DNA of 6,255 nt from Pseudomonadota bacterium (GTDB lineage Bacteria > Pseudomonadota > Gammaproteobacteria > Burkholderiales > Ferrovaceae), in contig JAJYQG010000126.1 in assembly GCA_021794775.1 (NCBI GenBank), positions 1-6,255 on the forward strand, read 5' to 3'. A model generated the notes under the pieces. The model made no database searches, was not told the origin of the DNA, and saw nothing but the letters and a program-made list of their open reading frames with translations. The position numbers and the translations under genes were made by a program. This document shows positions 1 to 5,638 of the stretch, piece by piece (within the stretch, counting starts at the first letter, position 1; each line of letters begins with the position of its first letter).

Positions 1-150
1 GTCAAGCTGTCCGGGCAAGGGCCGTTCCGCCTTGAGGTGTGCGCACGTTGGCTGGAGCGCCACAGTCTGGCGGAAAGCAATTTGGCCCAAGAAGCCGAAC
101 AGTGGCGCGTGCAAGGCATGCCATTGGAAATCGTGGCGGTCGGGCCCTGA
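1..150 (+). CDS. ppx: C-terminal end of a probable exopolyphosphatase (Ppx/GppA family), 5' part outside the window
   Basis: Frame 1 is open from the window edge to the TGA at 148-150 and gives the last 49 residues of a protein. The tail has a Leu-rich strand (FRLEV), then a W-L-E-R-H segment, an acidic helix (NLAQEAEQW) and a final short strand (MPLEIVAVGP). From memory this matches the typical end of bacterial Ppx/GppA phosphatases, where 'GWLE-HPL---DL--EA--L---G--L' closes the protein. Members of that family hydrolyse terminal phosphates from polyphosphate or pppGpp in the cytoplasm. The catalytic N-terminal domain is not in view, so neither activity nor Ppx versus GppA can be decided. 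The context supports Ppx: the gene ends only 17 bases before the Pho box of pstS, and ppx genes often lie beside phosphate-uptake genes. No terminator separates it from pstS, so read-through is possible. Identification rests on a short tail and is moderate. Confidence 0.6.
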   Translation, partial: VKLSGQGPFRLEVCARWLERHSLAESNLAQEAEQWRVQGMPLEIVAVGP

Positions 151-167
151 GGATAAAGTTCATGAAG

Positions 168-201
168 CTGTCATCAACTTGTCACAAATCGCCGGTAGGC
201 T
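168..201 (+). promoter_or_regulatory. Pho box and -10 of the pstS promoter (PhoB-activated)
   Basis: Two direct 11-base units sit back to back: CTGTCATCAAC at 168-178 and TTGTCACAAAT at 179-189. This is the classical PhoB site (CTGTCAT-A-A-CTGTCAT) and very close to the E. coli phoA box as I remember it. Six bases later comes TAGGCT (196-201), a -10 keeping the essential T, A and final T. That is the same box-to-(-10) distance as in phoA. There is no separate -35, as expected for class II PhoB activation, where the box replaces it. A start near 208 would leave a leader of about 50 bases before pstS. An imperfect third unit may lie directly upstream at 157-167. Confidence 0.9.
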
Positions 202-258
202 GGCAGCATCGTACAACGCCCTAAAAACTTTACACTTCCGGATCCCAAGGAGAACGTT

Positions 259-1299
259 ATGAAAAGGTTGTCATCCTGCACGTTGCTGGCTTCGCTGGCA
301 CTGCTGTCGCTGACTGGAGTTGCTGGCGCAACCGACATTACGGGTGCGGGGTCGACCTTTGTCTACCCGGTTTGTGCCAAATGGGCCGAAGGTTTCAAAG
401 CGGCTACGCAGAACGTGCTCAACTATCAGTCCATTGGTTCGGGGGGCGGCATCAAGCAGATCAAGGCCAAAGTGGTCGATTTTGGTGCTACCGACAAACC
501 CCTGACCCGTGAAGAGCTGAACAAGAATCAGTTGGTTCAGTGGCCTGTGGTGATGGGTGGTGTCGTGCCTGTGGTCAATCTCGAAGGGCTGGCGGCGGGT
601 CAAATGAAGCTTGATGGTCCAACGCTGGCCAACATCTACCTGGGCAAGATCACCAAGTGGAATGACCCTGCCATTCAGGCTCTGAATAAAGGCCTGAAGC
701 TGCCGGCCCAGGACATCGTCGTGGTATCCCGCACCGATGGATCGGGCACGACGTTCATCTATACCAATTACCTGTCCAAAGTCAGCGCGGAATGGAAAGA
801 AAAGGTAGGCAACGACACAGCTGTGCGTTGGCCAACGGGTATCAATGGTAAAGGTAACGAAGGCGTGGCCTCTTACGTACGTCAGCAGGCTGGTGCCATT
901 GGCTATGTGGAATATGCCTATGCGCTGCAAAACAAGATGGTCTATGCCCAAATGAAGAACCACGATGGGTTGTTCGTCAAACCGGATTCTGATACGTTCG
1001 GTGCAGCTGCCAGCAACGCCAATTGGAAACCCGACAACGGTTTCTACGAGATTTTGACCGATGAGCCCGGCAAGACCAGCTGGCCGATAACGGGCGCAAC
1101 CTTCATTCTGATGCAGAAAACACAGGAAGATCCGGTGCGCGGCAAGGCTGCTTTGCAATTCTTTGACTGGTCCTACAAGAACGGTCAGAAGGCCGCTTTG
1201 GCTTTGGACTATATTCCGATGCCGGAACGCGTGGTGAAAATGATTGAAGACGAGTGGAAGGCTTCGATCAAGGACGCTGGCGGCAAGGCTGTGTACTGA
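259..1299 (+). CDS. pstS: PstS, periplasmic phosphate-binding protein of the Pst ABC importer
   Basis: A 346-residue protein, the usual PstS length. It captures inorganic phosphate in the periplasm and delivers it to PstC/PstA. Residues 1-24 form a Sec signal peptide (KR at 2-3, a Leu/Ala core, cleavage after AGA-24). Cys7 lies before the core, so there is no lipobox. The phosphate-binding loops are all present: GAGSTF (29-34), QSIGSGGG (57-64), FGATD (75-79, Asp79 being the usual phosphate-contacting acid) and RTDGSGTT (158-165, with Arg158 and the S-G-T trio). KGNEGV (198-203) followed by AGAIGYVEY is another family hallmark. The ATG at 259 has an AAGGAG Shine-Dalgarno at 247-252. It is the first gene after the Pho box and is expected to be strongly induced under phosphate limitation. 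A hairpin after its stop probably keeps its message more abundant than the rest of the operon. Position 39 is Cys (VYPVCAKWA), an unusual lone Cys in the mature part. Confidence 0.97.
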   Translation: MKRLSSCTLLASLALLSLTGVAGATDITGAGSTFVYPVCAKWAEGFKAATQNVLNYQSIGSGGGIKQIKAKVVDFGATDKPLTREELNKNQLVQWPVVMGGVVPVVNLEGLAAGQMKLDGPTLANIYLGKITKWNDPAIQALNKGLKLPAQDIVVVSRTDGSGTTFIYTNYLSKVSAEWKEKVGNDTAVRWPTGINGKGNEGVASYVRQQAGAIGYVEYAYALQNKMVYAQMKNHDGLFVKPDSDTFGAAASNANWKPDNGFYEILTDEPGKTSWPITGATFILMQKTQEDPVRGKAALQFFDWSYKNGQKAALALDYIPMPERVVKMIEDEWKASIKDAGGKAVY

Positions 1300-1314
1300 A
1301 CGCTTGGGTGGAAT

Positions 1315-1328
1315 GAGGGGTAACCCTC
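1315..1328 (+). other. Small GNRA-loop hairpin just after pstS
   Basis: GAGGG (1315-1319) and CCCTC (1324-1328) pair perfectly around a GTAA tetraloop. No T tract follows, so it is not a terminator. Being 16 bases after the pstS stop, it could protect the 3' end of a processed pstS message. That role is inferred. The stem is only 5 bp and may be chance. Confidence 0.3.
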
Positions 1329-1357
1329 TCCGCCTTTTCCGGAATCGGGTTTTCTCT

Positions 1358-1392
1358 CTGCCGGTTTGTGTTCGCAAGCCGGCAGTATTTTT
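1358..1392 (+). terminator. Hairpin with T-run between pstS and pstC (partial terminator)
   Basis: CTGCCGGTTTG (1358-1368) pairs with CAAGCCGGCAG (1375-1385) in an 11-bp stem with a single T-G wobble and a 6-base loop. It is followed by TATTTTT (1386-1392). This has the form of a Rho-independent terminator. Because pstC, pstA and pstB lie downstream in the same direction, it more likely attenuates than ends the operon, giving more pstS than pstCAB transcript. That matches the general need for excess binding protein in ABC importers. Termination efficiency cannot be judged from sequence. Confidence 0.7.
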
Positions 1393-1426
1393 CATGTGTC
1401 ACGAATCAGGATGTTCAGGCTCCGTG

Positions 1427-1432
1427 TATAAT
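1427..1432 (+). promoter_or_regulatory. Possible internal promoter -10 before pstC
   Basis: A perfect TATAAT lies 41 bases before the pstC start and just after the pstS-pstC hairpin. It would give pstCAB a basal promoter independent of the Pho box. Against it, no recognisable -35 occurs 16-18 bases upstream (GAATCA at 1403-1408 is the best and is poor), the extended TGn element is absent, and no good Pho box is present. The element may be fortuitous in this locally AT-rich stretch. Confidence 0.35.
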
Positions 1433-1473
1433 TCGTTTCGGTTTTTACCCTGTTTTGTTTCAGGCGGTGCGGC

Positions 1474-2463
1474 ATGAAATTGGTGGATCCACAACAAACG
1501 TTGCCCGCCTCAGGTGCACGGACGCGAATCCGGGCAGCCCGTTGGGAAGACACCCTGTTCGAGTGGGTTACGCGAGGTTTCGCTTTTCTGGTTCTGGCTG
1601 TACTGGCGGCCATCCTGATTTCTCTGGTCTGGACCGGCATGCCTTCCATTCGGGCTTTTGGGTGGAGCTTTCTCTGGTCGGATGATTGGGACCCGGTACG
1701 CGATCAGTACGGCGCCCTGATTCCCATTTATGGGACGTTGGTCAGTTCTCTGGTGGCGTTGGCCATCGCCTTGCCGATCAGCTTTGGCATCGCCATTTTC
1801 CTCACCGAAATGGCGCCTGTTTGGCTTAAACGCCCCATGGGCACGGCCATTGAGTTGCTGGCGGCCATCCCCAGCATCATCTATGGCATGTGGGGGCTGT
1901 TTTCCTTTGCGCCGGCCTTTTCGCATACGGTTCAGCCGTTTCTGATCCAGACCTTGGGCGCCATACCGTTGGTGGGCAAGTTGTTTCAGGGGCCTCCTTT
2001 GGGCATCGGGCTGCTGACTGCTGGGGTCATTCTGGCCATCATGGTGATTCCTTTTATTTCTTCCGTGATGCGCGATGTGTTTGAATTGGTCCCGGTTGTG
2101 CTCAAGGAGTCGGCTTATGGCCTTGGTGCGACGACCTGGGAAGTGGTTTGGAAAGTGGTTCTGCCGTACACGCGAGCTGGGGTGGTCGGCGGTGTCATGC
2201 TGGGGCTTGGTCGCGCGTTGGGGGAAACCATGGCGGTGACCTTCGTGATCGGCAACACCCAGCATCTCAGCCCTTCGTTGCTGGCTCCTGGCAACAGCAT
2301 TGCCTCCTCGCTGGCCAATGAATTTGCTGAAGCTGTGGGTGATCTCTATACGTCGGCCTTGATCGAGTTGGGGTTGCTGCTTTTCGTGATCACCACCATC
2401 GTTCTGGCGATCGCCAAACTGATGTTGCTGCGCATGGGGCGTAGTGAAGGCAAGCGGAGCTGA
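1474..2463 (+). CDS. pstC: PstC, inner-membrane permease subunit of the phosphate importer
   Basis: A 329-residue permease, normal for PstC, which pairs with PstA to form the phosphate channel in the inner membrane. A polar N-terminal tail (1-34) leads into a first membrane helix (about 35-55). A periplasmic loop with WSDDWDP (68-74) follows. The permease core then has helices near 82-112, 124-147, 177-198, 235-262 and 293-318. The cytoplasmic EAA-type loop that docks on PstB is at 212-231 ([20 protein letters not shown]), followed by [20 protein letters not shown], a PstC hallmark. The region 128-146 ([19 protein letters not shown]) is also typical. The ATG at 1474 has only a modest ribosome site (AGGCGG, 1462-1467), and no other in-frame start lies nearby upstream. 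The stop TGA is one base from the pstA start, implying coupled translation. Confidence 0.95.
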   Translation: MKLVDPQQTLPASGARTRIRAARWEDTLFEWVTRGFAFLVLAVLAAILISLVWTGMPSIRAFGWSFLWSDDWDPVRDQYGALIPIYGTLVSSLVALAIALPISFGIAIFLTEMAPVWLKRPMGTAIELLAAIPSIIYGMWGLFSFAPAFSHTVQPFLIQTLGAIPLVGKLFQGPPLGIGLLTAGVILAIMVIPFISSVMRDVFELVPVVLKESAYGLGATTWEVVWKVVLPYTRAGVVGGVMLGLGRALGETMAVTFVIGNTQHLSPSLLAPGNSIASSLANEFAEAVGDLYTSALIELGLLLFVITTIVLAIAKLMLLRMGRSEGKRS

Positions 2464-2464
2464 T

Positions 2465-3325
2465 ATGCGCAATGCAACACCGGAAGCCGTACGCATCTAC
2501 CGGCGCCGACAGCGGCGCAACCGGTTTCATCTGGCCATGTCGGTGTTTGGCATGGGGTTTGGCCTGTTTTGGCTGACCTGGATCCTCTGGTCTTTATTGT
2601 CCAACGGATTCGGAGCGCTGAACCTTTCGCTGTTGACGCAGCCAACACCGGCCCCTGGGGCGATGGGGGGGCTTGCGAACGCGATCCTCGGGAGTGTGAT
2701 GATGGTCGGTTTGGGGACCCTCGTGGGCACGCCGATCGGCATCCTGGCCGGGACTTACCTGGCTGAGTTCGGTCGACGTGGCTGGCTTGCGCCGACCACA
2801 CGTTTCGTCAACGACATTTTGCTCAGCGCGCCATCCATCGTGCTGGGGCTGTTCATTTACACGGTGTACGTATCCCGTGCCCATCATTTTTCGGGAGTGG
2901 CAGGGGCATTGGCTCTGGCCTTGATTGTCATTCCGGTGGTGGTGCGTACCACCGATGACATGCTGCGCCTGGTTCCGGATGGATTGCGGGAAGCGGCGAT
3001 TGCATTGGGAGCGCCACGCTGGAAAATGGTTTCACTGGTGGCTTATCGGTCGGCGCGCAGCGGCATTGCGACCGGAGTTTTGCTGGCGGTGGCCCGGATA
3101 AGCGGAGAAACAGCTCCGTTGCTGTTTACGGCATTGAACAATCAGTTTACCAACTGGAATATCAATGCTCCGATGGCCAACCTGCCGGTGGTGATTTTCC
3201 AGTTTGCCATGAGTCCTTACGATGATTGGCATAAGCTGGCCTGGGGCGGTGCCATCCTCATTACTCTGAGCGTGCTTGGGATCAATGTCCTGGCGCGTAT
3301 TTTCTTTCAGCAAAAACATCATTGA
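2465..3325 (+). CDS. pstA: PstA, inner-membrane permease subunit of the phosphate importer
   Basis: A 286-residue permease, partner of PstC. A basic N-terminus ([11 protein letters not shown], 10-20) precedes the first membrane helix (about 23-46). Further helices lie near 70-98, 116-137, 144-160, 198-222 and 258-281. The EAA loop at 176-188 ([13 protein letters not shown]) contacts PstB. The diagnostic [19 protein letters not shown] (210-228) is nearly the textbook PstA signature. The ATG at 2465 is chosen: GGAG at 2456-2459, inside the end of pstC, gives it a ribosome site at 5-base spacing, and it begins one base after the pstC stop. An in-frame GTG at 2444 would extend the protein by 7 residues into pstC but lacks better support. 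It ends 11 bases before the ATG of pstB. Confidence 0.95.
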   Translation: MRNATPEAVRIYRRRQRRNRFHLAMSVFGMGFGLFWLTWILWSLLSNGFGALNLSLLTQPTPAPGAMGGLANAILGSVMMVGLGTLVGTPIGILAGTYLAEFGRRGWLAPTTRFVNDILLSAPSIVLGLFIYTVYVSRAHHFSGVAGALALALIVIPVVVRTTDDMLRLVPDGLREAAIALGAPRWKMVSLVAYRSARSGIATGVLLAVARISGETAPLLFTALNNQFTNWNINAPMANLPVVIFQFAMSPYDDWHKLAWGGAILITLSVLGINVLARIFFQQKHH

Positions 3326-3336
3326 GCCGGGGAATC

Positions 3337-4131
3337 ATGAGCCACTCGACTGTCGCCAACCTGTCCCCGATTGGGGCGGATGTGCGCATTGCCATCCGCA
3401 ATCTGAATTTTTACTACGGCCGTTTTCATGCTTTGAAAAACGTGTCGATGAACATCAAATCCAATAAAGTGACGGCCTTCATCGGACCATCGGGTTGTGG
3501 CAAGTCAACCTTGCTGCGGACGTTCAATCGATTGCATGAATTGTATCCACAGAACCGCATCACAGGGCAGATTCTTCTGGATGGCGTGAATGTGCTCGAC
3601 AAGAAAGAAGATCCTACCCTGTTGCGCGCCCGGGTCGGGATGGTGTTTCAGAAGCCAACGCCCTTTCCCATGTCGATTTACGAGAACATCGCGTTTGGCG
3701 TCCGCTTGTACGAGAAGTTGAGCCATGCCGAAATGGATGATCGCGTAGAGTGGGCCTTGACCAAAGCCGCATTGTGGAGTGAAGTCAAAGATAAGCTGAA
3801 GCAGAGCGGCTATGGATTGTCTGGAGGACAACAGCAACGCTTATGCATTGCGCGGTGTATCGCCATCAGGCCCGAGGTGATTCTGCTCGATGAGCCCTGT
3901 TCGGCGCTGGACCCGATTTCGACAGCGCACATCGAGGAACTGGTGCACGACCTCAAGAGCGACTATACCGTGGTTATGGTGACCCATAACATGCAGCAGG
4001 CCGCCCGTGTGTCCGATTTTACGGCTTACATGTATTTGGGGGAGCTGATCGAGTTTGACGAAACCGACCGCATTTTTACCAAGCCGAATCAAAAAGCCAC
4101 GGAAGACTACATCACGGGAAAATTCGGTTGA
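3337..4131 (+). CDS. pstB: PstB, ATPase of the phosphate importer
   Basis: A 264-residue ABC ATPase, close to the usual 257-260. It hydrolyses ATP on the cytoplasmic face of PstC/PstA to drive phosphate uptake, and in E. coli it also takes part in PhoR signalling. In order: A-loop region [11 protein letters not shown] (26-36), Walker [10 protein letters not shown] (50-58), Q-loop [17 protein letters not shown] (101-117, Gln105), ABC signature LSGGQQQRL (161-169), Walker B VILLDEP (181-187) with the catalytic Glu186, D-loop SALDP (189-193), and switch His217 ([10 protein letters not shown]). [14 protein letters not shown] is specific to PstB among ABC ATPases. The ATG at 3337 is preferred. GGGGA at 3329-3333 is a short-spaced ribosome site, and a TTG at 3322 would overlap the pstA stop. 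phoU, which usually follows pstB, is absent here. Confidence 0.97.
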   Translation: MSHSTVANLSPIGADVRIAIRNLNFYYGRFHALKNVSMNIKSNKVTAFIGPSGCGKSTLLRTFNRLHELYPQNRITGQILLDGVNVLDKKEDPTLLRARVGMVFQKPTPFPMSIYENIAFGVRLYEKLSHAEMDDRVEWALTKAALWSEVKDKLKQSGYGLSGGQQQRLCIARCIAIRPEVILLDEPCSALDPISTAHIEELVHDLKSDYTVVMVTHNMQQAARVSDFTAYMYLGELIEFDETDRIFTKPNQKATEDYITGKFG

Positions 4132-4183
4132 GCGATTCGAGGCAAAGGCTCATTTCGACGCTTCGTTGGATTTGGGCATGTTT

Positions 4184-4198
4184 CCATATTGCATATGG
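4184..4198. repeat. 15-bp palindrome in the pstB-tpiA gap, possible operator
   Basis: CCATAT (4184-4189) and ATATGG (4193-4198) are perfect inverted repeats around TGC. The site lies 57-71 bases before the tpiA ATG, in the region where its promoter should be. A TTGGAT at 4166-4171 could be a -35, but no well-placed -10 is convincing. The symmetry suits a dimeric regulator, though none can be named. The rest of the 4132-4254 gap shows no clear terminator for pstB and no small gene. Confidence 0.35.
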
Positions 4199-4254
4199 TT
4201 CGCATTCAGGGCATCATCCCGTGCTGGTCGATTGAACAAGAAGTGAGAAAACCT

Positions 4255-5007
4255 ATGCGCAGAAAATTGATTGCCGGGAATTGGAAGATGCACGGGTCGC
4301 TGATGCAGAATGAGTCCTTGCTGCGTGCATTGATAGGAGCGCAAAGTCCCGACCACGTTGACATGGCGGTGCTGGTTCCCGCCCCTTACCTCGATCAGGT
4401 ACGTCAAATTTTGCAGGGCACGAACTGCGCCTGGGGGGCGCAGGATGTCAGCGACGAAGTGCGCGGAGCTTTCACCGGTGAGATGGCGGCCTCGATGCTG
4501 GGCGAGTTTGGATGTCGCTATGCAATCGTAGGACATTCGGAACGCCGTCAGCGTCACGGTGAAACGGATGCGTTGGTGGCACGAAAGGCGCAACGGGCCT
4601 TGGAAGCCGGTCTGACCCCCATCGTATGCCTTGGCGAATCGCTGGAGCAGCGTGAGAGGGGTGAAACCAAATCTGTCGTGCGGCGCCAGTTTGGCGCCAT
4701 CATCGAAGTTTTGGGTGCCGAGGGCATCTCGATGTCGACACTGGCCTATGAGCCGATCTGGGCTATTGGCACGGGTCGGAGCGCCACGGCGGCCCAGGCC
4801 CAGGAAGTTCATGGTTGGTTGCGTCAACAAATGGCCGAACATGCTGAAACGGTGGCGGCGGGGTTGCGCATTCTGTATGGTGGTAGCGTGAAAGCATCAA
4901 ACGCGGTAGAATTGATGTCTCAGCCCGATGTGGATGGCGCGTTGGTGGGTGGCGCATCCTTGGTGGCAGAGGAATTTCTGGCGATTGCCCGAGCGGCGGC
5001 GCAGTAA
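4255..5007 (+). CDS. tpiA: Triose-phosphate isomerase
   Basis: A 250-residue TIM-barrel enzyme of standard length. It interconverts dihydroxyacetone phosphate and glyceraldehyde 3-phosphate in cytoplasmic glycolysis, gluconeogenesis and the Calvin cycle. The active site is complete: Asn9 and Lys11 (AGNWKMHG, 7-14), catalytic His94 (IVGHSERR, 91-98) and catalytic Glu166 in the loop-6 motif AYEPIWAIGTG (164-174). The phosphate-gripping loops are YGGSVKASN (208-216) and GALVGGASL (228-236). GAFTGEMAASML (71-82) is the family interface segment. The ATG at 4255 gives the conventional N-terminus. The in-frame ATG at 4189 would add 22 residues with no homology and would begin within the palindrome. 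The ribosome site is weak (AAGTGAG near 4241). It ends 21 bases before secG, and tpiA-secG is a common bacterial pair. Confidence 0.97.
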   Translation: MRRKLIAGNWKMHGSLMQNESLLRALIGAQSPDHVDMAVLVPAPYLDQVRQILQGTNCAWGAQDVSDEVRGAFTGEMAASMLGEFGCRYAIVGHSERRQRHGETDALVARKAQRALEAGLTPIVCLGESLEQRERGETKSVVRRQFGAIIEVLGAEGISMSTLAYEPIWAIGTGRSATAAQAQEVHGWLRQQMAEHAETVAAGLRILYGGSVKASNAVELMSQPDVDGALVGGASLVAEEFLAIARAAAQ

Positions 5008-5028
5008 CCCAATCAAGGAAAGGCAAAG

Positions 5029-5367
5029 ATGGAAACGGTGGTGTGGGTGGTGCACATTGGTGCGGCATTGGGCATCATTGGGCTGGTGTTGATGCAGCAT
5101 GGCAAGGGTGCCGACATGGGCGCTGCCTTCGGATCGGGTTCCGCCGGAGGGCTTTTCGGAGCCAGTGGTGCGGCCAATTTCCTGAGTCGCAGCACGGCGG
5201 TTCTGGCTGCTGTGTTTTTTTGCACCAGTCTTTTGTTGACCTGGTTTTCTGGCCATCAGCATCATGCAGCGAGCGTCATGGATCACGCCGTTCTGGGTGC
5301 TCCGGCAGCATCGCCGTCGGCACCCCAAGCGCCGTCATCCTCACCGGCCAACCAGATTCCAAAGTAA
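5029..5367 (+). CDS. secG: SecG, subunit of the SecYEG protein translocase
   Basis: A 112-residue inner-membrane protein that assists preprotein movement through SecYEG with the SecA motor. Two membrane helices (about 4-22 and 56-73) flank the diagnostic cytoplasmic loop: LMQHGKGADMGAAFGSG (21-37) and GGLFGASGAANFLSRST (40-56). The tail from about 76 to 112 is rich in Ala, Ser and Pro, starts with a His-rich patch (HQHH), and is a normal low-complexity SecG end. AAGGA at 5015-5019 is a good ribosome site for the ATG at 5029. The gene is probably cotranscribed with tpiA, and the tRNA gene follows 31 bases after its stop. Confidence 0.95.
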   Translation: METVVWVVHIGAALGIIGLVLMQHGKGADMGAAFGSGSAGGLFGASGAANFLSRSTAVLAAVFFCTSLLLTWFSGHQHHAASVMDHAVLGAPAASPSAPQAPSSSPANQIPK

Positions 5368-5382
5368 GATTTGTGCATTGAG

Positions 5383-5388
5383 TAAAAT
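5383..5388 (+). promoter_or_regulatory. Possible -10 of a tRNA-Leu promoter
   Basis: TAAAAT lies 10 bases before the tRNA and matches the -10 consensus at 5 of 6 positions. No good -35 is seen at 16-18 bases upstream, where the sequence is the end of secG. The tRNA could instead be cut from a tpiA-secG read-through transcript, since there is no terminator between them. Confidence 0.3.
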
Positions 5389-5398
5389 GAAAGCTTAA

Positions 5399-5483
5399 GC
5401 CGATGTGGTGAAATTGGTAGACACGCCGTCTTGAGGGGGCGGTGGCGAAAGCCGTAGCAGTTCGAGTCTGCTCATCGGCACCA
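5399..5483 (+). tRNA. leuU: tRNA-Leu, anticodon GAG
   Basis: A complete class II tRNA of 85 bases with encoded CCA (5481-5483). The acceptor GCCGATG (5399-5405) pairs with CATCGGC (5473-5479). The anticodon stem CCGTC (5426-5430) pairs with GGCGG (5438-5442) around the loop TTGAGGG, whose anticodon GAG (5433-5435) reads CUC and CUU. The long variable arm GGC-GAAA-GCC (5444-5453) is typical of Leu. The T arm AGCAG (5456-5460) pairs with CTGCT around TTCGAGT. The D-loop contains the expected GG (TTGGTAGA). The discriminator base is A5480, as in leucine tRNAs. The position after secG mirrors E. coli secG-leuU. Confidence 0.97.
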
Positions 5484-5488
5484 AAGGC

Positions 5489-5520
5489 AAAAACGGGGTT
5501 CCTGGTGGAACCCCGTTTTT
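5489..5520 (+). terminator. Intrinsic terminator after tRNA-Leu
   Basis: CGGGGTTCC (5494-5502) and GGAACCCCG (5507-5515) form a perfect 9-bp stem around TGGT. The flanking AAAAA (5489-5493) and TTTTT (5516-5520) extend the pairing and make it terminator-like on both strands. It closes the tpiA-secG-tRNA unit and insulates the Pho-type promoter that begins 15 bases later. Confidence 0.93.
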
Positions 5521-5534
5521 ATTTTCAGGGGAGG

Positions 5535-5568
5535 CTGTCACATAAATTTCATCGTCTCTTGATGGAAT
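5535..5568 (+). promoter_or_regulatory. Second Pho box and -10, upstream of the TonB-dependent receptor
   Basis: Two adjoining 11-base units, CTGTCACATAA (5535-5545) and ATTTCATCGTC (5546-5556), fit a PhoB site. The first half is strong. The second keeps the TTTCAT variant common in functional boxes. Exactly 6 bases after the box is TGGAAT (5563-5568), a -10 matching TATAAT at 4 of 6. The geometry equals that of the pstS promoter in this window. No competing -35 is seen. The predicted start near 5575 would leave a leader of about 64 bases. Confidence 0.7.
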
Positions 5569-5638
5569 TGTAAAAAAGTATGTTCACAATCCACCCAAGC
5601 AGCAATACACATACACCATAGCTTGAGGGGGAATCTAC

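Noticed and set aside
32..262. Small + strand frames (76 and 61 aa) across the upstream gene end and the pstS promoter.
   Set aside because: They overlap the frame-1 coding tail in other frames and run through the Pho box, with no ribosome site or homology.
1396..1420. GTGTCAC and ATGTTCA upstream of pstC as a further Pho box.
   Set aside because: The two pieces are not in 11-base register and do not fit the 6-base distance to the TATAAT.
271..2496. Long open frames on the - strand opposite pstS (374 aa) and pstC (328 aa).
   Set aside because: They are His/Arg/Gln-rich, contain no recognisable domain, and mirror well-identified genes. They arise from codon usage of the + strand genes.
5043..5381. 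A 112-aa frame overlapping secG.
   Set aside because: It is a frame shift of secG. The 5029 frame carries all SecG motifs and a good ribosome site.
5399..5520. tRNA-Leu 3' end as an integration (att) site for a mobile element.
   Set aside because: No integrase, no repeated tRNA end and no composition change in the visible sequence. A terminator follows directly.
5566..5592. ATTGT (5567-5571) and ACAAT (5586-5590) inverted repeat near the receptor's predicted start site.
   Set aside because: Only 5 bp arms with a 14-base gap in an AT-rich stretch, so chance is likely. It does not resemble a Fur box.
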